Of a stretch of DNA of 64,000 nucleotides, positions 16,338 to 28,526 are shown piece by piece. Source of the stretch: Kibdelosporangium sp. MJ126-NF4 (GTDB lineage Bacteria > Actinomycetota > Actinomycetes > Mycobacteriales > Pseudonocardiaceae); NCBI RefSeq assembly GCF_000826545.1, contig NZ_CDME01000002.1, positions 1,187,187 through 1,251,186 on the forward strand, read 5' to 3'. Each line of letters opens with the position of its first letter. Within the stretch, counting starts at the first letter, position 1. The notes under the pieces were generated by a model, which was not told the DNA's origin, searched no databases, and saw only the letters and a list, made by a program, of their open reading frames with translations. Both the position numbers and the translations under genes were made by a program.

Positions 16338-17798
16338 TTACGTCTTCGGCAACGGCCCGTGGCCCGCGGGTTCGTGGGGCTGCTCCGGGGCGGCGGCCAC
16401 CACTGTGGACCGAGCCAGCCACAGTCCCGTGAACACGGCACTGGCCAGCGTGACCACACCGGCCACCAGGAACGCGCTGTCGAGCCCGGCCTCGAAGGAC
16501 CCGCCCGACGATTCCCGGGCACGCACCACGGCGCCGAGCACGGCCACGCCGAGCACCGCGCCGATCTGCCGTGTGGTGCTGCTGATCCCCGACGCGAGCC
16601 CGCCTTCCTGCGGACTGACCGACGAGATCGCGGCGCCGGTCAGCGGAGACAACGTCAGCGCGAAACCGATGCCGACGATCGCCAGCCGCCACCACACGTT
16701 GCCGTAGCCGGTGTCCGCGTGCACGACACCCAGCGTCACCAGGCCCGCGCCCGCCAGTGCCAGCCCGGCGGTGACCACGACCCGGAAGCCATACCTGGCC
16801 GCGAGTTTGCCCGCGTACGGACTGACGATCACCATGGCCAGCGTCGCCGGAAGCGTCTGCACACCCGCGACCAGGACCGACGTGCCCTGCACGCGGACGA
16901 AGAACTGGGAGAAGAAGAACGACGAGCCCATCAGGGCGAAGCCCACCACGACCATTGCCGTGTTGGACACCGTGAACAGCCGCTGCCGAAACAGCCGCAA
17001 CGGCAGCATCGGCGCCGGGCTGCGGGCTTCGACCAGCACGAACACGACCAGCAGCACGACACCGGCGGCGAAGCTGCCCAGGATCAGCGGCGAGGTCCAC
17101 CCCTGGGAACCGCCTTCGATCAGCCCGTAGGTCAGCGCGCCGACACCCAGCACGGACACGACCGTCCCCGGGATGTCGATCCTCGGCGCGGCCGGATTGC
17201 GCGACTCCCCCAGAACCCACCGACCGGCCAGCAGCAAACCCACCCCGATCGGCACGTTGACCAGGAAGATCGCAGGCCAGCCGAAGGCGTCGACCAGCAC
17301 ACCCCCGGCGAGCGGCCCGGCCGCCAGGCCGATCCCGCTGAACCCGGCCCACAGCCCGATCGCCTTGACCCGTTGCTGCACCACGGGATACGCGGCGACC
17401 AGCAAGGCGAGCGACGCCGGACTGAGCGCAGCGGCCCCCACACCCTGCAGCACCCGCCCGGCGATCAGCCACCCCAGCGACGGCGCGAGCGCGCACAGCA
17501 CCGACGCGAGCGTGAACACCACGACACCGGCGAGGAACACCCGCTTGCGGCCGAACCGGTCGGCGAACACGCCACCGGACAGCAACAGCATCGCGACCAG
17601 CAGGACATAGGCGTCCACAATCCACTGCAGACCAGTCAACTGAGTGTGTAACCGTTGCTGCATATCAGGAAGCGCCGCTCCGACGATGGTGTTGTCGAGC
17701 AGCACCATGAACTGTCCCACGCACGTCACGGTGAGCAGCGCCGTCCGGCTGCCTCGGATTCTCGTACTGGTCGCGCCGTCATCCGCGGTCAACGCCAT
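16338..17798 (-). CDS. DHA2-family MFS drug exporter
   Basis: A 486-residue proton-coupled exporter of the EmrB/QacA (14-TM) type. Motif D1-like LLDNTIVGAALPDMQ lies in TM1, motif A GGVFADRFGRKRVF in the first loop, and motif C-like GIGLAAGPLAGGVLVDAFGWPAIFLVNVPIG around TM5-6. It probably exports hydrophobic or cationic drugs. It is divergent from an ArsR-type repressor, with an inverted-repeat operator between them. Confidence 0.92.
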   Translation of the reverse strand: MALTADDGATSTRIRGSRTALLTVTCVGQFMVLLDNTIVGAALPDMQQRLHTQLTGLQWIVDAYVLLVAMLLLSGGVFADRFGRKRVFLAGVVVFTLASVLCALAPSLGWLIAGRVLQGVGAAALSPASLALLVAAYPVVQQRVKAIGLWAGFSGIGLAAGPLAGGVLVDAFGWPAIFLVNVPIGVGLLLAGRWVLGESRNPAAPRIDIPGTVVSVLGVGALTYGLIEGGSQGWTSPLILGSFAAGVVLLVVFVLVEARSPAPMLPLRLFRQRLFTVSNTAMVVVGFALMGSSFFFSQFFVRVQGTSVLVAGVQTLPATLAMVIVSPYAGKLAARYGFRVVVTAGLALAGAGLVTLGVVHADTGYGNVWWRLAIVGIGFALTLSPLTGAAISSVSPQEGGLASGISSTTRQIGAVLGVAVLGAVVRARESSGGSFEAGLDSAFLVAGVVTLASAVFTGLWLARSTVVAAAPEQPHEPAGHGPLPKT

Positions 17799-17832
17799 GT
17801 CCCCTCAGGAAGGTTGATGATCACCCCACCAT

Positions 17833-17851
17833 AGTTCGATAATCCCGAACT
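17833..17851. promoter_or_regulatory. AGTTCG-N7-CGAACT operator
   Basis: A perfect inverted repeat AGTTCG/CGAACT with a seven-base spacer lies between the MFS and ArsR starts, followed by a third TCGAAC copy. The ArsR gene's -10-like TATCGT (17865-17870) is six bases before its ATG, so the ArsR protein probably represses both genes from here. Confidence 0.6.
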
Positions 17852-17876
17852 GTCGAACAACGGGTATCGTGGCGTC

Positions 17877-18203
17877 ATGCGGCTGCTTCCCCAACCAGCG
17901 CCCGAGGCGCTGACCCTGCCCTCGGTGCTGCACGCGCTCGGCGACCCGGTCCGACTGGAACTGGTCCGCCGCGCCTCGGCCATGCCCGACGCGACCTGCG
18001 CGGTCACCGCCGACGGACTGGACGTGCCGATCTCGACCCTGTCCAACCACTGGCGGATCCTGCGCGAGGCCGGGCTGCTGAGCATGACCGCCGACGGCCG
18101 CTACCGGCGAATCTGCCTGCGCACCAACGACTTGCAGGAACGCTTCCCCGGGTTGCTCGAGTCGGTCCTGCGCCTGGGCGACGCCGAGGCGGCCACCCCG
18201 TAG
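17877..18203 (+). CDS. ArsR-family winged-helix repressor
   Basis: A 108-residue protein that is one winged helix: LHALGDPVRLELVRRAS, recognition helix VPISTLSNHWRILREAGLLS, and wing ADGRYRRICLR. The metal-binding CxC of ArsR/SmtB is absent, so it probably senses an organic ligand (a single Cys in TCAVTADG could be redox-active). Leaderless. It likely represses the divergent DHA2 exporter. Confidence 0.88.
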   Translation: MRLLPQPAPEALTLPSVLHALGDPVRLELVRRASAMPDATCAVTADGLDVPISTLSNHWRILREAGLLSMTADGRYRRICLRTNDLQERFPGLLESVLRLGDAEAATP

Positions 18204-18238
18204 GAAAACGAGCGAGTGTCAGTGAACCTGGACCAGTC

Positions 18239-19228
18239 TCAATCCCCGCCGTAGGTCCTGGCCAGTGCGGCCACCGTCTGGGCCAGGCGCTGCCGCAGCG
18301 CGGCCGGTTCGAGCACCTCCGCCTCCGCACCCAGGCGCAGCAGCATCTCTGTGGTGTACTCGATCGACTCGATCGGGATCACGACCCTGACCCACCCGTC
18401 TGGCTCGGTCGGCCGCGCGGTCTCACGAGCGTGCCGCACGATCCCGGGTTCCAGCAGGTGCGGCAGGCGCTCGAACACCGTCGGCGACATCCGCACGACG
18501 GCCTCGCCCGCGTAGCGGCGGGCGTCGAACTCCCGCAGGTAGTCGTCCCAGTGCCGGGCCAGTTCGAATCCCTCGGGCCGGTCGAAGCGTTCGTCCAGCA
18601 CGACCAGCCGACGGATCTGGGAGATCCGGTAGGTGCGGACCGAGTCCCCGCCGGATGCACTGCGGCTAGCCACCAGATACCACCGGCCCGCCTTGAGCAC
18701 GACACCCCACGGCTCGAGGGTCCGGTTCACTTCACGGGGAACCGCCCACCGCTGGTAGGTCACGAGGATCCGGTGCTGGTTCCAGGTCGCGTGCACGGCG
18801 GCCGCCAGGTGTGGCGTGCCCTCCTGCTCGGCGTACCAGTTCGAAGTGTCCAAGTGGAAGCGCTGCTGAAGACGGCTGGCACGGTCGCGCAGGTCGTCGG
18901 GCAGCGCGGCCATCATCTTGAGCTGCGCGGTCGCCAACACCGCGCCCAGCCCCAGGTCCGCGGCGGCACCGGGCAGCCCGGACAGGAACAACGCCTCCGC
19001 CTCGTGCGTGGTGAGCCCGGTCAGGCGAGTGCGGTAGCCCGCCAGCAACTCGTAACCGCCGTCGTGTCCCGCCTCGCCGTAGAGCGGAATGCCCGCCGCG
19101 CCCAACGACTCCATGTCCCGGTAGATCGTCCGCACCGAGACATCCAGTTCCTCGGCCAGTTGCTGGGCCGTCATCCGGCCCCGGGCCTGCAACAGCAGAA
19201 GCGCCGACACCAGCCTGCTCGCGCGCAC
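18239..19228 (-). CDS. WYL-domain transcriptional regulator
   Basis: A 329-residue regulator. The N-terminal HTH_11/DeoR-like winged helix is SRLVSALLLLQARGRMTAQQLAEELDVSVRTIYRDMESL, and the WYL domain is around residues 140-220 (GVVLKAGRWYLVA). It ends with a WCX-type C-terminal extension (VVIPIESIEYTTEMLLRLGAEAEVLEP). WYL proteins bind nucleic acids or small ligands and regulate stress or phage-defence genes. GTG 19228 is preferred because the HTH begins there; an upstream ATG would add 21 residues of unrelated sequence. The neighbouring EamA gene may be its target. Confidence 0.87.
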   Translation of the reverse strand: MRASRLVSALLLLQARGRMTAQQLAEELDVSVRTIYRDMESLGAAGIPLYGEAGHDGGYELLAGYRTRLTGLTTHEAEALFLSGLPGAAADLGLGAVLATAQLKMMAALPDDLRDRASRLQQRFHLDTSNWYAEQEGTPHLAAAVHATWNQHRILVTYQRWAVPREVNRTLEPWGVVLKAGRWYLVASRSASGGDSVRTYRISQIRRLVVLDERFDRPEGFELARHWDDYLREFDARRYAGEAVVRMSPTVFERLPHLLEPGIVRHARETARPTEPDGWVRVVIPIESIEYTTEMLLRLGAEAEVLEPAALRQRLAQTVAALARTYGGD

Positions 19229-19375
19229 GGGACCGCAGTGTGCCAGCCGGACGACCCGGCCCACGACGGGCTTGTGCCGTTTGAAGGTCAACAGGCGACG
19301 TGGCCGTTCTTATCCAGGAAATTGACCGTTTTCTCCATCAAGATCGCATGTACCTGCACCGAGTTGCCTTCGACA

Positions 19376-22530
<3,155 letters not shown>

Positions 22531-22584
22531 GGGGAATCCCTCCAGGTCGGGTGCTTCGGCGGCACAGACCGGGCGAGAATAGCA

Positions 22585-22616
22585 ACCGATCGGTCGGAAG
22601 TTAAAGCGGCTAGACT
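22585..22616. promoter_or_regulatory. ACCGATCGGT operator and TetR-gene -10 box
   Basis: The perfect palindrome ACCGATCGGT (22585-22594) lies between the divergent acyltransferase and TetR genes. TAGACT (22611-22616) is six bases before the TetR ATG, so the operator covers the -35 region of a leaderless promoter. Confidence 0.6.
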
Positions 22617-22622
22617 GGCCAC

Positions 22623-23222
22623 ATGAGCCCGCGCAAGTCCGCCACCGAAGCCCGGCACACCCGAGAGCGCATCCTCGACCTGAGCCTGCGGATCGCCTCC
22701 GTCGAAGGCCTCGAAGGCCTGACGATCGGCAGGCTCGCGGCCGAACTGGGGATCAGCAAGGCGGGCCTGCTCGGCCACTTCACCACCAAGCAGACCCTGC
22801 AACTCGCGGTCGTCGACTCGGCGGCGCAGCTGTTCACCCGGGAAGTGCCCGACCGCGTCGGCGCCGTGCCGCCCGGCCTGCCGTGGCTCCGCGCGGCGTG
22901 CGAGGCGTGGGTGTCCTACCTGGAACGCGACGTGCTGCCCGGCGGCTGCTTCTTCACTGCGGCGACGGCGGAGTTCGACGGCCGCGACGGCCCGGTCCGC
23001 GACGCCCTGTCCGGGTTGGCCACGCTCTGGCAACGTGACCTGCGCCTGCACGCCCGGCGTGCGGTCAGCGCCGGGGAACTACCGCCGGACACCGACGTCG
23101 ACCAGCTCATCTACGACCTGGTCGGGATCATGCTGGCTCTCAACCACTTCCTGCAGTTGCAGCACGACCAGTCCGCACCGGCCCGCGCCCGCCGTGCCGT
23201 GCGGCACCTTCTGGACGCCTAG
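22623..23222 (+). CDS. TetR-family repressor
   Basis: A 199-residue regulator. HTH residues 12-60 are TRERILDLSLRIASVEGLEGLTIGRL, then LGISKAGLLGHFTTKQTL; the ligand domain contains YLERDVLPGGCFFTAATAEFDGRDGPVRDAL, the C-terminal domain type shared with the second TetR at 36860. The two are clear paralogues. Probably autoregulated through ACCGATCGGT; the likely target is the divergent acyltransferase gene. Confidence 0.9.
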   Translation: MSPRKSATEARHTRERILDLSLRIASVEGLEGLTIGRLAAELGISKAGLLGHFTTKQTLQLAVVDSAAQLFTREVPDRVGAVPPGLPWLRAACEAWVSYLERDVLPGGCFFTAATAEFDGRDGPVRDALSGLATLWQRDLRLHARRAVSAGELPPDTDVDQLIYDLVGIMLALNHFLQLQHDQSAPARARRAVRHLLDA

Positions 23223-23395
23223 GCCTCCCGGGAACAACCAGAAAACTTGGGGCGGATGTGTCCGAGCAGGCTTCTGAGCTGGGGGCTTCGGGTGCGAGGG
23301 TGTGTTCTGCCTGGTGGCGAACTACTGTTTGGTCACGGTGCGAACCTGGTGGTGAGCGCGGGCAACCGAATCGCCCGCCGTGCCGTCTGGATGGC

Positions 23396-23818
23396 ATGCG
23401 CATCACGGTGGCCGTCGTCCTGCTCCTGCTGACCGGAGTGGCCGCGTGTGGCGGGCCCGCCGGGACCCAGACCACCGGCTTCGTGGAACTGGGCCCGCTG
23501 CGCGGGAACCCACGCTTGGCGACCGAACTGACCGGCAACGCCGGTGACACGATGTACCAGGCGCTGCGGCAGGTCTCCACCAAAGACATCGACCAGGCCC
23601 GGGAGTTGCTGACCCGCCCGCAGCCCGGCGGCGGCACCAGGAGCTTCGCGTTCGTCAAGCCCGGCTGCGCGGAAACCGGCGCGGCGCCGACACTGACGGA
23701 CAACGTGATCGGCGTCCGGCTCACCGGCGGCGAGAACACGAACTGCGCGCAGGCCAACTACTTCCTGGTGACCGTCGAGGCCGAGGACCCGGAGAACCGG
23801 CTGCGGTTACCGGCCTAG
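23396..23818 (+). CDS. Putative lipoprotein
   Basis: A 140-residue exported protein. The short signal MRITVAVVLLLLTGVAAC ends in a lipobox V-A-A-C, with Cys18 as the lipidated residue. The mature region (about 122 aa) has two more Cys (PGCAET, NTNCAQ) that may pair. No family was recognised. The frame is open further left, but only ATG 23396 gives a lipoprotein signal. Confidence 0.65.
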   Translation: MRITVAVVLLLLTGVAACGGPAGTQTTGFVELGPLRGNPRLATELTGNAGDTMYQALRQVSTKDIDQARELLTRPQPGGGTRSFAFVKPGCAETGAAPTLTDNVIGVRLTGGENTNCAQANYFLVTVEAEDPENRLRLPA

Positions 23819-23916
23819 GTGTACTGCCCCGAGAGGTTCGGAACGCGTACCGTGCGGCCGCCTGACCGGCGCTGCGTGAAGGCGTATCGCCAGCCACGGG
23901 TAACGCGCGTGCTGGC

Positions 23917-24996
23917 TCAGGGGGCGTGCAGGATCCGGAAGTGCCCGGGTCGCGCAGGGTCCCGGTCAACGACCTGAACCGGCGGCCAAACCCATTGCCA
24001 CACACTGATCCCTGGCGTGCGGGAGAACCGGATCGGCCCACGAGTGCCCTCGACCGCGACACGTGCCCAATCCCCGCCGTGCGCACGCAGCACGTCGGCG
24101 AGAACGGCGATCGCGTCGTAGCCCTCGAAGGCGACAAACGACGGCGCTTCGGCCAGCCGCTCGCGCAGAGCCGCCTCGACGCGCGCACCGAGTGGGCCCA
24201 GACGCTCGGGCAGGTAGCGCAAGAACGGGACAGCGGCGCCGTCGTCGCCCAGCAACGCCGCCCATTCGGGGAACTCCGGTTGCCCGGCCGGGGCACCAAT
24301 CAGGACCTTGGCCAGGCGCGGGTCGCGGCGGACCGCCTTGACGATCGACACCGCCGGTTCGGGGATGCCGACCAGGAGCAGCAGGGCGGTCGCACGATGG
24401 TCGACGAGCTCGTCGCACACGGCCACGGCATCGAGCGTCCCCATGTCGAGCCCGATGATCGTGCCGCCGCGCGACGCGAGGTACTCCCGCAGAACACGGG
24501 TCCCGGACGCCCAATAGACACTCGACTGGGCGGCCACGGCGATCCGACGGTGGCCCGCGCCGAGGAGGAAGTCCGCGTAGATCTGCCAGCCGTGGGACTG
24601 CGCCGGGGCCAGGCGCGCGACCCATTGCGTTGGCTGTTCGGTGAGTGCGTCGAGAACCGCTGACGAGCAGAGAAACGGCAGGCCGAGGGCGTCCGCCCGG
24701 GCGGCGGCGGCACGAGCGACGACGCTGTGGTACTCCCCCGTCACGGCGGCCACGCCCAGGCCAGCCAGTTCGTCCACGGCCGCCTCGGCCCGCCGCGGAT
24801 CAGCCGCGGTGTCTCGAACCAGCAGCTCAAGAGGGCGTCCGGCGATCCCGCCCGCCTCGTTGATGTCGCGAACACCCAACTCGAGCCCGGCGAGCAGGTG
24901 CTGCCCCGCCTCGACCCAGCCAGGCCGAGTCAGCGGGACGAGAGCACCGATCTGGACAGAGGATCCGTCGGCGAGTGGTGATGGTGGTGTGCTCAT
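23917..24996 (-). CDS. Type I periplasmic-binding-fold protein (Peripla_BP_6-like) without signal peptide
   Basis: A 359-residue protein that looks like the substrate-binding subunit of branched-chain amino acid/urea ABC importers: IGALVPLTRPGWVEAGQHLLAGLELGVRDINEAGGIAGRPLELLVRD, then AVTGEYHSV, then FVAFEGYDAIAVLADVL. It lacks a signal peptide or lipobox; the N-terminus MSTPPSPLADGSSVQ goes straight into the first strand. No permease or ATPase genes are adjacent. It may therefore be a cytoplasmic ligand sensor or a decayed transport component. Fold well supported, role unknown. Confidence 0.7.
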   Translation of the reverse strand: MSTPPSPLADGSSVQIGALVPLTRPGWVEAGQHLLAGLELGVRDINEAGGIAGRPLELLVRDTAADPRRAEAAVDELAGLGVAAVTGEYHSVVARAAAARADALGLPFLCSSAVLDALTEQPTQWVARLAPAQSHGWQIYADFLLGAGHRRIAVAAQSSVYWASGTRVLREYLASRGGTIIGLDMGTLDAVAVCDELVDHRATALLLLVGIPEPAVSIVKAVRRDPRLAKVLIGAPAGQPEFPEWAALLGDDGAAVPFLRYLPERLGPLGARVEAALRERLAEAPSFVAFEGYDAIAVLADVLRAHGGDWARVAVEGTRGPIRFSRTPGISVWQWVWPPVQVVDRDPARPGHFRILHAP

Positions 24997-25124
24997 GCGG
25001 TGGCGTCTCCCGTGCGACGAATCGGTTGTCGTGTACCCGGGATGATCATGCCGGAAACTCGCGTCAGGTGAACGCGGTCAGCCGTACGCGCGGATCACGC
25101 CGCGCTGAACGTCTGACGTTGTTG

Positions 25125-25418
25125 CTACGCCCGCTGATTCAGTTGTGTGGTCAGCGCGGCGGCGCCGTCACCGCTCACGTGTTCCAGTGTGGCGAGCCTG
25201 CCGGTGAGCCGGAAGCCGCGGAGTTTCCGTTGCGCGTGGAACGGATAGCCGAGTCGCCAGACGAAACTCGCCGCGATCGCGGCGGCCGTCGGTGAGCTGT
25301 CCAACCGACGCTCGAGCGGGATCGCGATGTCCTGACCGTGCACCAGGATGTCGGTCAGTGTCCCCAACGGGCTGACACCGCGTCCGGTGTGGACCAGTCG
25401 CGTGCCGGGCGGCCGTGA
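25125..25418 (-). pseudogene. Truncated mycothiol-dependent maleylpyruvate isomerase-family gene
   Basis: The frame, open only from 25418 (a stop lies just upstream), reads SRPPGTRLVHTGRGVSPLG, then TDILVHGQDIAIPLERRLDS, then FHAQRKLRGFRLTGRLATLEH. This is the C-terminal half of the DinB-like, mycothiol-dependent TIGR03083 family. The N-terminal half with its metal-binding His is missing, and the join 'RGFRL-TGRLATL' looks like an internal deletion. A+T-rich, unrelated sequence lies upstream. Non-functional remnant. Confidence 0.6.
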
Positions 25419-25517
25419 TCATCGCGTCCACGATCTTGTCAAAAACAGAAATTCTGGAAGATATATCCTGGAAGATATTCGAGTGCCAGGACGGCCTGCT
25501 GGACACCATCACCGAAC

Positions 25518-27020
25518 TCAGTGCGCAGGGAAACCGTCGGCATCGGCCGCAGGCGGTGTCGTCGTGCTGTCCGCGCCGCGACGGGCACGGACGATGCCCC
25601 ATCCCACCAGCGCCGCGGCCAGGACCGTGAGTGCGAGACCAGCCCAGCTGACCGCGTCGCGGAACTCCGCCGTCTGGTGGGTGCTCCAGGCCGAGGTGGC
25701 GATGTTGCCCGTGAAGATCGCTGCGATGATGGTCCCGCTGACGGCGATGCCGATTCCTGTGGTGACTTCGCTGGCGGTGTCCACCAGCGCGGCGCCGATG
25801 GTGGTGCGGTTGGCTGGGAGGCCACGCATCACGTTGGTCCCGGCGACGACACCGACCACGCGCATACCGACGGCGACGAGCACCAGCGCCAGGGCGACCC
25901 ACACGTACCCGAGGCGTCCCAACAACCCGTACACGGCGAGCCCACACACAACGGCACCGGCACTGAGCCACGCGGCCTTGTCCAGACCGACGCGCGTGAC
26001 CAGCGGACTGATCAGAGCGCCGCCCGCGATGAGCACGACGACCTGCGGCAACATGCCGATCGCCGCCTGGGTGGGCGCCCAGCCCCAGTCAAGCTGGAGC
26101 TGCAGGGTCACGAGGTAACCGAGGCCAGCGGTCGCCAGGCCCGCTGCGGCCTTGAACGCCAGGCCGCTCGACACGAGAGGGCGGGCGACGAGTTTGAGGT
26201 CGAGCAGCGGATAGCGGGCAGAACGCTCGCGAACGACGAACAGCACCGCCATCACGATGGCCGCGGCCGTGGTCAGCCACGGCAGAGGCGAGGCGGTGCC
26301 CGCGTCGACGAACATCGTCGGTGCGACCAGCGCGAGCACGATCGCGGCCGTGCCCAGCAGGGCGCCCGCGATGTCGATCGGGTCGCGGTGCAACTCGTCC
26401 GCGTTGTCAGCGGGGATCCCGCGTCGAATGCCGACGAACGCCAGTGCGGCGACCGGCACGTTCACCAGCAGCAGCACCTGCCACGGAGCGAACGCGAGCA
26501 CGAAACCACCGGCCGTGGGCCCGATCGCGAGTCCGATCAAGCCCACGGTCGAGATCAGCGTCGTCGCGCGGACGCGGAGCCTGTCGTCGTCGAACAGGCG
26601 GAACGCCAACGCGAGCGAGCCTGGCGTCGTCATCGCGGCCGCGACGCCCATCGCCGCACGGCTCGCGATGAGCTGCTCCGCCGTGGTGACGAACGCGGTT
26701 GCCAGGCTTGCCACGCCCAGCAGCACCAGCCCGACGAGCATGACCTTGCGGCGGCCAACCCGGTCGGCCAGCGCGCCGAAGGCCAACATCAGCCCGCCGA
26801 ACACGACGGCGTACACGCCCGTGACCCACTGCAGCGCGGTCGTCGACGCCGACAACTCGCGACCGATGGTCGGCAACGCGACGTTGAGGATCGAGTTGTC
26901 GAGCATCTCGAACAGAAACACCGCCGACAGCCCGGCGAGGGCTACCCACGCCTCACGCAGGGACCGTGGCGAACGAGGGGTTTCGGCATTCGTGACAGGT
27001 GCATTGCGGTGGACTTTCAC
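25518..27020 (-). CDS. DHA2-family MFS exporter
   Basis: A 500-residue 14-TM exporter. TM1 has MLDNSILNVALPTIG (motif D1), the first loop GALADRVGRRKVMLV (motif A), and TM5-6 IGLAIGPTAGGFVLAFAPWQVLLLVNVP (motif C). GTG start 27020 follows AAGGAG. The family extrudes drugs or dyes. No regulator adjoins directly; the next genes upstream are the NmrA/HxlR pair. Confidence 0.9.
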   Translation of the reverse strand: MKVHRNAPVTNAETPRSPRSLREAWVALAGLSAVFLFEMLDNSILNVALPTIGRELSASTTALQWVTGVYAVVFGGLMLAFGALADRVGRRKVMLVGLVLLGVASLATAFVTTAEQLIASRAAMGVAAAMTTPGSLALAFRLFDDDRLRVRATTLISTVGLIGLAIGPTAGGFVLAFAPWQVLLLVNVPVAALAFVGIRRGIPADNADELHRDPIDIAGALLGTAAIVLALVAPTMFVDAGTASPLPWLTTAAAIVMAVLFVVRERSARYPLLDLKLVARPLVSSGLAFKAAAGLATAGLGYLVTLQLQLDWGWAPTQAAIGMLPQVVVLIAGGALISPLVTRVGLDKAAWLSAGAVVCGLAVYGLLGRLGYVWVALALVLVAVGMRVVGVVAGTNVMRGLPANRTTIGAALVDTASEVTTGIGIAVSGTIIAAIFTGNIATSAWSTHQTAEFRDAVSWAGLALTVLAAALVGWGIVRARRGADSTTTPPAADADGFPAH

Positions 27021-27166
27021 GGCGCACTCCTTCGAAGTGAAGAAGTGGCGGCTCGTCCGATACCGCGTGTGCGCGTGGGCCCTGTGGTGACCGCACGTTT
27101 TACTTCCAGTGGCCTGATCGTACACCGATCATGCTGCGGCGAGCGCTGTGACGTGCGCCGCGAGTG

Positions 27167-28006
27167 TCAGCGGAACGCGGCGATGTTGCGGGCGGCCCAG
27201 TCGGCGAAGGGGCGTGGGGCGCGACCGAGGACCCGCTGGACGTCCGGGCTGATGCGCAGCTCGGCCGGGTTGGGCGAGCCGATGATGTCCAGGGTGTCGT
27301 CGGCGAGCTCCGCGGGCATGTTCCGCACCATGCCTGCTTTGGTCTCGTCGCGGGTGAGCTCGTGGAACCGCACCGGCGAGCCCAGCGCGGCGGCGATGGC
27401 CGCCGTCTGCTCGCGCGGGGTGATCACCTCGGGCCCGGTCAGCTCGTACACGCCGCCGATGTGCCGGTCGTCGACCAGGCAGGCCGCCGCGACCTCCGCG
27501 ATGTCCGCGGGGTCGATGATCGGCGTGCCGACATCACCGAATGGCCAGGCGACGACCTGCTGTGTGCGGACGGATTCGGCCCACCACAGCGCGTTGGAGG
27601 CGAAACCGCCCGGCCGCAGGATGGCCCAGTCCAAACCGGACTCCCGCAGCACGTCCTCCAACGCGATCATCGCGATCCGCGTCGGGTCGTGGGGCCTGGT
27701 CGCCACGCCCTGCGTGGAGAGCAGGACGACCCGGCGCACCCCGCTGGCCGCGGCTTGGCCGATGATGTCGGCAGTCTTGGCCGCGGCGCCGTGCAGGTCG
27801 CCGGACAGCAGCACGAACAACGCCTTCGCTCCGGCCAGCACGGGCTCGAGGCTGGACGGCTCGGCCAGATCGGCCACCGCGTGGCGGACGCCGTCTGGCG
27901 CGGCCGACGCGTGCCGCGACACCGCCGTCACCTGGTGGCCCGCGTCGGCCAGTGCCCGCACCAACGGCCGCCCGATGTTCCCGGTAGCACCGGTCACCAC
28001 AATCAT
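27167..28006 (-). CDS. NmrA/SDR-type NAD(P)H-binding oxidoreductase
   Basis: A 279-residue atypical SDR. The Rossmann motif IVVTGATGNIGRPLV (G-x-x-G-x-x-G) and the reductase-like middle (VVLLSTQGV, LDWAILRPGGFASNALWWAESV) match NAD(P)H:quinone reductase QorB/azoreductase-like NmrA proteins. It is divergent from an HxlR regulator, a pairing typical of electrophile- or quinone-responsive modules. Confidence 0.87.
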   Translation of the reverse strand: MIVVTGATGNIGRPLVRALADAGHQVTAVSRHASAAPDGVRHAVADLAEPSSLEPVLAGAKALFVLLSGDLHGAAAKTADIIGQAAASGVRRVVLLSTQGVATRPHDPTRIAMIALEDVLRESGLDWAILRPGGFASNALWWAESVRTQQVVAWPFGDVGTPIIDPADIAEVAAACLVDDRHIGGVYELTGPEVITPREQTAAIAAALGSPVRFHELTRDETKAGMVRNMPAELADDTLDIIGSPNPAELRISPDVQRVLGRAPRPFADWAARNIAAFR

Positions 28007-28065
28007 GTTCAGCTCCTTGTTCGGTGCCCTCTGTGGCGATCACGCTAGAAGTCGGGCTAACTCTT

Positions 28066-28089
28066 GGTAAGGACGTACCCGGGGGTAAG
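28066..28089. promoter_or_regulatory. GGTAAG repeats between NmrA and HxlR genes
   Basis: GGTAAG occurs at 28066-28071 and 28084-28089 (18 bases apart), and GGTA-N6-TACC forms an inverted repeat (28066-28079). It is a likely HxlR operator in the divergent region. Confidence 0.4.
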
Positions 28090-28097
28090 CTCATGAC

Positions 28098-28469
28098 ATG
28101 GCGGGAGGCACGCAGCTCATACCGAGCGAGGCGGACAAGCAGTATGAGGTGTTTCATACCGACTGCCCCGCGCGTGACGTGGTCGACCACGTCACCAGCA
28201 GGTGGGGTATCTGGGTGCTGATCTGCCTGCGGAGCAACGACCTCCGGTTCTACGAGCTGCGCGAAAGCATCAAGGGCATCAGCGAGAAGATGCTCTCCCA
28301 GACCCTGCGCGCACTGGTCAAGGACGACCTGGTCTGGCGGAAGGTCGAGCCGACGACGCCACCGCAGGTCACCTACGGGCTGACCGAGTTCGGCTGGGAC
28401 GTCGGCGAGCCGCTGACGGAACTCTTCGACCGGATCACCCGGCGACTGTCGTCGCGCAGCGCGCAATAG
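28098..28469 (+). CDS. HxlR-family regulator
   Basis: A 123-residue winged helix of the HxlR type. The conserved Cys of the redox-sensing subgroup is in FHTDCPARDVVDHVTSRWGIWVLICL; it continues DLRFYELRESIKGISEKMLSQTLRALVKDDLVWR and the wing PPQVTYGLTEFGWDV. The Cys before the first helix suggests quinone/aldehyde or redox sensing, as in HypR/QorR. It probably represses the divergent oxidoreductase gene. Confidence 0.9.
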   Translation: MAGGTQLIPSEADKQYEVFHTDCPARDVVDHVTSRWGIWVLICLRSNDLRFYELRESIKGISEKMLSQTLRALVKDDLVWRKVEPTTPPQVTYGLTEFGWDVGEPLTELFDRITRRLSSRSAQ

Positions 28470-28526
28470 CCTGGGGCATACCCGCCTTCCAACTCACCTA
28501 AGCCGTGCCTGGTGGTGACGGCGTCG

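Noticed and set aside
16300..17651. Long + strand frame across the DHA2 exporter
   Set aside because: Arg/His/Gln-rich mirror of a well-supported MFS gene on the other strand; typical high-G+C shadow.
25521..28070. 849-codon + strand frame
   Set aside because: Runs antisense through the MFS and NmrA genes; composition and lack of domains show it is a shadow.
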